Of a stretch of DNA of 26,650 bases, positions 22,145 through 26,650 are shown in pieces (within the stretch, counting starts at the first letter, position 1; every line of letters starts with the position of its first letter). A program made the translations under genes and the position numbers. The notes under the pieces were generated by a model. The model did not search any database and was not told where the DNA came from. It saw only the letters and a list, made by a program, of their open reading frames with translations. Origin of the DNA: Phallusia fumigata (Eukaryota; Chordata; Ascidiacea; Phlebobranchia; Ascidiidae); contig QXVZ01023217.1 in assembly GCA_008931825.1 (NCBI GenBank), positions 4,038 through 30,687 on the forward strand, read 5' to 3'.

Positions 22145-22331
22145 GTTGTCATTTCCAAGTCTGTTGGTATATCAGGAAGCTTGACAACCATGACTTCGGG
22201 CCAGTTAGCCTTCAGCGGATGTTCCATGTCACCTTGCGTCACCATGACGTCAGTCACGAGTTCGCCATCAGTGAATGACGTCAGAAGCTGACTGGTCGGT
22301 CCGTAATTGTAGCGGATCTCGTATTGGGTAG
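22145..22331 (-). pseudogene. Isolated CLCA exon 17 paralogue (CLCA')
   Basis: A 187-bp open exon, the same length and phase as CLCA exon 17 (19549-19735), with an intact acceptor (TTTAAAG before CTACCC) and donor (GTGAGT). About three quarters of residues match by eye, including YEIRYNYG and SFTDGELVTDVM. I find no exon 16 or 18 equivalent on either side. It is either a relic of a truncated second CLCA gene or part of a gene broken by misassembly. Confidence 0.75.
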
Positions 22332-22503
22332 CTTTAAAAATTAACATAAGGTTTACGAAAGAAATACCAATCGACGAGTTTACAACCCGTGGCTACGAAA
22401 TAGCGTAAAGCTCTCTCATTCCTCAATCTATCCCCAGTGACCCAAAGAAACAAAGTAATTGGCACACTTTGCGTTGAAATGATTATGGTTGCAACATACC
22501 ATA

Positions 22504-22743
22504 ATATGTTTGTTTGTTTGTTTGTTTGTTTCATTTTTATCCTCGGGGGGCGGATCAACGCCTGAATTCGTTATGCTCATTATGAGTCCGCCGTCGAGCT
22601 ACCTGCCTCATTGCAGTTCCGTTGGATCATTTTTTTATTTGATTTTTTTCGATTTTTAAAAGTTGGTGACTTCAATTTGGGTCAACCCATCGGGTTCCTC
22701 TGGATTGGAGCAATGTCGCTTAAGTTTCTTGCTCAGGGAAACA
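22504..22743 (-). mobile_element. SINE, cut off by the N
   Basis: Same sequence as the left part of 24541-24854, starting with a (GTTT)n tract (the AAAC tail on the minus strand). It stops at GGGAAACA just before the N and so lacks its tRNA-like head. Confidence 0.7.
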
Positions 22744-22744
22744 N
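22744..22744. other. Single N: contig junction
   Basis: One ambiguous base exactly where the first repeat copy stops and the second begins. This marks a join rather than natural sequence. Confidence 0.9.
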
Positions 22745-24776
22745 AATGTTTGTACCCATCCGTCGTTGGTTCCGGAATGCGCAGACGCCCTATGGTGACT
22801 AAAACGCTGCGGCTCCTTTTGGTTTATAGTTGGTTTAACATTATCGTTTCATTTCAGATACCAACCACAAAGCAAGACAATACAGCGGTGGCTAGAAAGT
22901 TACTTTTAATTTGAAACTGAAAAAAAGTTTTGAAAAATCGCAATTATTAGCATTATAAAAAATATGGTGTGGTTTGTTGACTTGATTAAAGTGATTAACA
23001 GGTTTTTCAATAAAACAGTGGTTCTCAACTTCTTTTTACTCGGGCGTCGTTAAATATACAAACCGGAAAATGTAATAACTTATGAAGGCTCTTCTGGCAA
23101 ATGTATTTTTGCGTACAGACGTTATTTTGACGCACTGTTTTAAATCGTCTTCCTCAGGGTAAATAACACTCAAATTGCGAAATACAACACCCAAGGAAAA
23201 AACATAATATTCCTCAGTTATAACATAATCCACAAATTGTAATATATTTCCGCCCCAAAGTACGCATTTTGAATTTAATGTCAAAAGCCAGCATAACTTG
23301 GCACACAAAAGCTTTTAAGTAAGGATATTGTATTGGTTTAATTGCAGCCCAAAAAAGGACGAAACATTTAATTACACGTCTGAAGTTACCAAATTTGACA
23401 CCAAGAAAAAGGTTTGATCAAAAATCTTCGCTCGGTCCAATGACTATAAAGCACTTGGCGGAAACTAACCAACCTGGAAACCTAGTTGTTAGGCACGAGA
23501 TATTACTTTTCGTAAGTTAATTCGGTCCGTTCCTAAACTTTATTTAGTTACCTGCAAATCTGACCGTAATTACCTTCTGCTCACACGTTTAATTTGCTTG
23601 ACCAAAGTCTTGTATTCTAACAAGGATAAGTAGTGTTTACGCTACAAATGCGGTTAAAGTAGACCTTTAAACCCGTGGTTCACAATCTGTGCGTCGTTTT
23701 ATTTTTCAAGGGCGTCGTACAATAATTCCGTTTCGTAGCTTTTTGTTTTTGTAATTGTAAATTTAACTTTTGATAACTAACGTCTTTATTAAATTCTCAT
23801 CGCTGTTGCGTCGAAAGTCCAACCAACTTATCCAAAGGCGTCGCATCAAAAAAGTTTGAGACATATTCCAATAAACTACCAACGTCCTTTAACACTAAAC
23901 AATGTCGCATTGCTGCCTTATTCTGCTTTCACATATGTTCAGTTCGAGTTTTTGCACCAAATTTTTGCTGACTATTGTAAGGTTGCACAGTAGTCTTTAA
24001 AAACTTAATTGCACATTCTCAACACCGTTGCTCTGAAACTTCTCTGACATCTCATTGCTCTGAAACCGCATGTCTCTGAAATTATAGTACGGTAAAGTTA
24101 GGTTTGTTGTTTCCACTTTCTACCATTAACAGTTGCCAAGTTAATCCCTGAAGTCAGGTACAACACGTTATACTCACGTTGTCATTTCCAAGTCTGTTGG
24201 TATATCAGGAAGCTTGACAACCATGACTTCGGGCCAGTTAGCCTTCAGCGGATGTTCCATGTCACCTTGCGTCACCATGACGTCAGTCACGAGTTCGCCA
24301 TCAGTGAATGACGTCAGAAGCTGACTGGTCGGTCCGTAATTGTAGCGGATCTCGTATTGGGTAGCTTTAAAAATTAACATAAGGTTTACGAAAGAAATAC
24401 CAATCGACGAGTTTACAACCCGTGGCTACGAAATAGCGTAAAGCTCTCTCATTCCTCAATCTATCCCCAGTGACCCAAAGAAACAAAGTAATTGGCACAC
24501 TTTGCGTTGAAATGATTATGGTTGCAACATACCATAATATGTTTGTTTGTTTGTTTGTTTGTTTCATTTTTATCCTCGGGGGGCGGATCAACGCCTGAAT
24601 TCGTTATGCTCATTATGAGTCCGCCGTCGAGCTACCTGCCTCATTGCAGTTCCGTTGGATCATTTTTTTATTTGATTTTTTTCGATTTTTAAAAGTTGGT
24701 GACTTCAATTTGGGTCAACCCATCGGGTTCCTCTGGATTGGAGCAATGTCGCTTAAGTTTCTTGCTCAGGGAAACA
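22745..24776. repeat. Right copy of the 2032-bp exact repeat
   Basis: Begins with the last 54 bp of CLCA exon 19 (through the stop at about 22798) and continues identically to the end of the left copy. After 24776 the SINE is completed, so this copy holds the true right-hand junction. Confidence 0.88.
24178..24364 (-). pseudogene. Second listing of the CLCA' exon 17
   Basis: Identical to 22145-22331 because it lies in the 2032-bp duplicate. Probably the same genomic exon listed twice. Confidence 0.7.
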
Positions 24777-24854
24777 AGCGACCGAGATGGGATTAGAACC
24801 AACAACCTTGTGTGCACCGGGCAGTCGCGCTAAGCACTCGGCAATCGTGGCGGC
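24541..24854 (-). mobile_element. Complete tRNA-derived SINE
   Basis: On the minus strand: a head with GCCGAGTGCTTAGCGCGAC (resembling the A-box part of a serine- or leucine-type tRNA), B box GGTTCTAATCC (24790-24800 on plus), a unique body and a tail of AAAC repeats. The best preserved of the four copies in the window. Confidence 0.75.
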
Positions 24855-25278
24855 TTTTACTAGTAAATCGGGAGCAATTCACGTTATGGTTACTCATGAT
24901 AAGTGTAGTTTTTATTTTTAGGTATACCACTGTTTCCAAATCTTTTACTGTAACTTTTTATTACCTCTTGTCTAGTAGGGCTGGGAAGAAAGGTTTTAAA
25001 ACGAACTAAAGGGGAGTGCATCGAAAAAGGTCGGAAATCATTAGTCGAAACACATAGGATCAAATAAAAATTGGTTGTTCGGTATTAATGTTACGAGAAC
25101 CACCTATGTCATCTCTCATATACGAAGTCAACCATTTCCCCCCGTTCAAGAACATAGAATAAAAACAAGGCTGTAGTTAGAATTTTTGTGAAGCCAACCC
25201 TAGATCGACCAGTTGAAACTAGACAAGCTAACGGTCGACCTGGCTTGAAATATCACTTAGGTTTAAAGTTGTTTTTAG
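24855..25278. other. No gene seen
   Basis: Sequence between the SINE head and the first A' exon. By position it would hold the 5' ends of CLCA' and A' if the inverted duplicate were whole, but I find no upstream exon of either gene. Confidence 0.45.
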
Positions 25279-25829
25279 GAATACACGTTTTGCGAATATG
25301 ACGCAGGGAATTTCTTCGGCTCCGAGCCATGCAAAGGGTCCGTATTCCACCTATTTGTTGAAAGTGGCCAAAACGGACAGCTACGTTTGTACGTTAGATC
25401 CAAACTACTTTATCTCGGGAACAAACTGTCAGGATTTCGATTTTTCAAGGTAAATTTCACTAACAATTAAGATACACTGCAGTTTCCAACGTCTAAGTTT
25501 TCCACACAGACTTAACACTATTCGAGTGTATGCGAAAATTCAATCGTGGAGCGACTATCCAGTTGATGCTGAAGATGTTAGCAGGTAAAAACCAAGTCGT
25601 CAAGTCATTTGTTTGTTTAATTTTTATCCTCGATGGGCGGAACAACGCCTGAATGCGTTATGCCCATATATTGAGTCCACCGTCGAGCTTCCTGCCTCAT
25701 TGCAGTTCTATTGTATTAAATGGTATTTAAAATATAATTGGTAAATTGCAATTTGATTACATTTTTGCCTTTATTTTGTTGCGCAGACGAATGCTGCATT
25801 TAAAAATGACTGAAGAAAGATCTGACTAA
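25279..25829 (+). pseudogene. Gene A paralogue (A'), last three exons, frameshift in the first
   Basis: Exons 25279-25449, 25510-25584 and 25787-25829 match gene A exons 22-24: same junction phases, second exon of equal length (75 bp), stop in a short last exon (15 codons including stop against 14). The first exon is 171 bp against 170. It reads EYTFCEYD...SEPCK in one frame, then PYSTYLLKV...GTNCQDFDFSR in the next, so one extra base lies around the AAAGGG at the PCK codons. All four cysteines of the module are kept across the shift. About half of residues match gene A by eye. Either a pseudogene, or a real gene with a one-base sequence error; earlier exons are not visible. Confidence 0.75.
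25608..25720 (-). mobile_element. SINE fragment in the last intron of A'
   Basis: TTTTTATCCTCGATGGGCGG and GTCGAGCTTCCTGCCTCATT match the 3' half of the SINE at 24541-24854, with a GTTTGTTT tail. The tRNA-like head is missing, consistent with 5' truncation on insertion. Confidence 0.65.
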
Positions 25830-25929
25830 ACTCGAAAGTAACCAGCACAATGTGGCAGAAGAATGTCTTTGTAATTCTGCGTTTCTTTTGTGCAAACCAC
25901 AAAAATCGAGTAAACCCTATCTTGCACGA

Positions 25930-25935
25930 AATAAA
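25930..25935 (+). terminator. Candidate poly(A) signal of A'
   Basis: AATAAA about 100 nt after the A' stop codon. Confidence 0.45.
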
Positions 25936-26027
25936 CTGGTTTTGGGAAATTTTGGTTGTTGATCCAGTGTTATAACATTATAATGTTATGTGAAAGACTA
26001 CACGAAATTTTTTAAAACTCTCATCGC

Positions 26028-26315
26028 AAATATACTGGGTCAAATAGTTCTTAAAATCGGCATGCTTTATTCATCAAACGTTCTGGCAATAACTCATACC
26101 ACCATCAGTGATACAATAAGGCCAGCACCAGACACGAAGTAGTTATGCATGTAAGTGCGGAAACGCGAGAATAAGAAGGTGTGACATCATAGACAGTGTG
26201 AAAAAGGGGACGTACTAAATGTAGAAAGATATCACTGATGATAGCATGAGTTATTGCAAAAACGTTTGATAAATAGAGTATGTCGCCTTTAAAAACCATT
26301 TGGGTCTGTATATTT
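26028..26315. mobile_element. MITE with 86-bp terminal inverted arms
   Basis: Arms 26028-26113 and 26230-26315 pair without gaps and with scattered mismatches (for example ATCAAACGTTCTGGCAATAA against ATCAAACGTTTTTGCAATAA), around a 116-bp centre without coding capacity. A related half copy is at 20335-20480. Similarity with that copy continues beyond the right arm to about 26360, so true ends may lie further out. Confidence 0.7.
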
Positions 26316-26360
26316 TTGAGTGTTATAAACAGATCCGTGCTTAGTGTTCTTATAATATAG

Positions 26361-26650
26361 TAAAAACCAATCAAGTTTGCCGTAAAGCAAAGTCAAACCT
26401 GGCAACATTGTGCGCCGACAGAGACAAGGTGAAAAGTATTGTCAGTCCTTTGGTTGTATACAAGTCTTTTGAGGGCCTAGTGGATTTTGTTCAGAACTGC
26501 GAATGGTACAATGCCAAAATTTAGTTGTTGAATCATCAAAAATGCCAAGTCCAATAAACTAAAGTGCACTTTATTCGACGGTACGTTGTGTAGGTGTAGC
26601 GACCACGACGAAAATTGGGCAAATGTTTAGAAACTAAGCGCTTGCAAAGC
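26361..26650. other. Right edge, no feature recognised
   Basis: AT-rich sequence with no open frame or splice-consistent exon that I can tie to a gene. Confidence 0.4.

Larger units (their letters stand above)
20712..22743. repeat. Left copy of a 2032-bp exact repeat (probable assembly duplicate)
   Basis: This segment reappears as 22745-24776 at a constant offset of 2033 bp. Every stretch and translated frame I compared is identical. It begins inside CLCA exon 19 and stops abruptly inside a SINE at the N. Confidence 0.88.

Noticed and set aside
22611-22914. Plus-strand frames crossing the N
   Set aside because: They join SINE sequence to an out-of-frame piece of CLCA exon 19 across a contig junction.
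20712-24776. Real segmental duplication carrying a second CLCA 3' end
   Set aside because: Exact identity plus an N at the join favours unmerged contigs; a true duplicate in a highly polymorphic genome would be expected to differ.
24780-24854. Functional tRNA gene
   Set aside because: A-box and B-box-like parts are present but no acceptor stem closes and the sequence continues into a SINE body with an AAAC tail.

Overview
The window is eukaryotic. It carries two long genes split into many short exons with canonical GT...AG introns, mostly 60-560 bp, in an AT-rich background full of small non-autonomous transposons. Compact chordate-type genes, a tRNA-derived SINE family and many hAT-like MITEs fit an invertebrate deuterostome, most plausibly an ascidian such as Ciona. 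The organism call is an inference, not a match.

Left half (1400-9730, minus strand): a 24-exon gene for a secreted protein of about 1131 residues, called here 'gene A'. It has a signal peptide, a beta-rich N-terminal half, a glycine-rich collagen-like middle with cysteine clusters, a long helical section and a small four-cysteine C-terminal domain. I cannot name the family. Right of it (11205-20765, plus strand) is a complete 19-exon CLCA-family gene, reconstructed with every splice phase agreeing (996 residues). It has a signal peptide, an HExxHxxxGxxDE metalloprotease, a von Willebrand A domain with an intact MIDAS, beta-sandwich and FN3-like parts, and an unexpected C-terminal chitin-binding type 2 (peritrophin-A/CBM14) domain. 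The two genes are head to head about 1.5 kb apart, each with its own TATA box.

Right flank (20766-26650): 20712-22743 is repeated as 22745-24776 with a single N between, which looks like two unmerged overlapping contigs rather than a real duplication. Inside this block is an isolated minus-strand copy of CLCA exon 17. Beyond it, on the plus strand, are the last three exons of a gene A paralogue, the first carrying a 1-bp insertion. The order A(-) CLCA(+) CLCA'(-) A'(+) suggests an eroded inverted duplicate of the gene pair.

How they may work together (inference): both proteins are predicted to be secreted. A CLCA protease tethered to chitin beside a glycine-rich structural protein would suit a chitin-containing mucus, gut lining or tunic. 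Domain layout, promoter arrangement and co-duplication all point to a linked extracellular-matrix or mucus pair.
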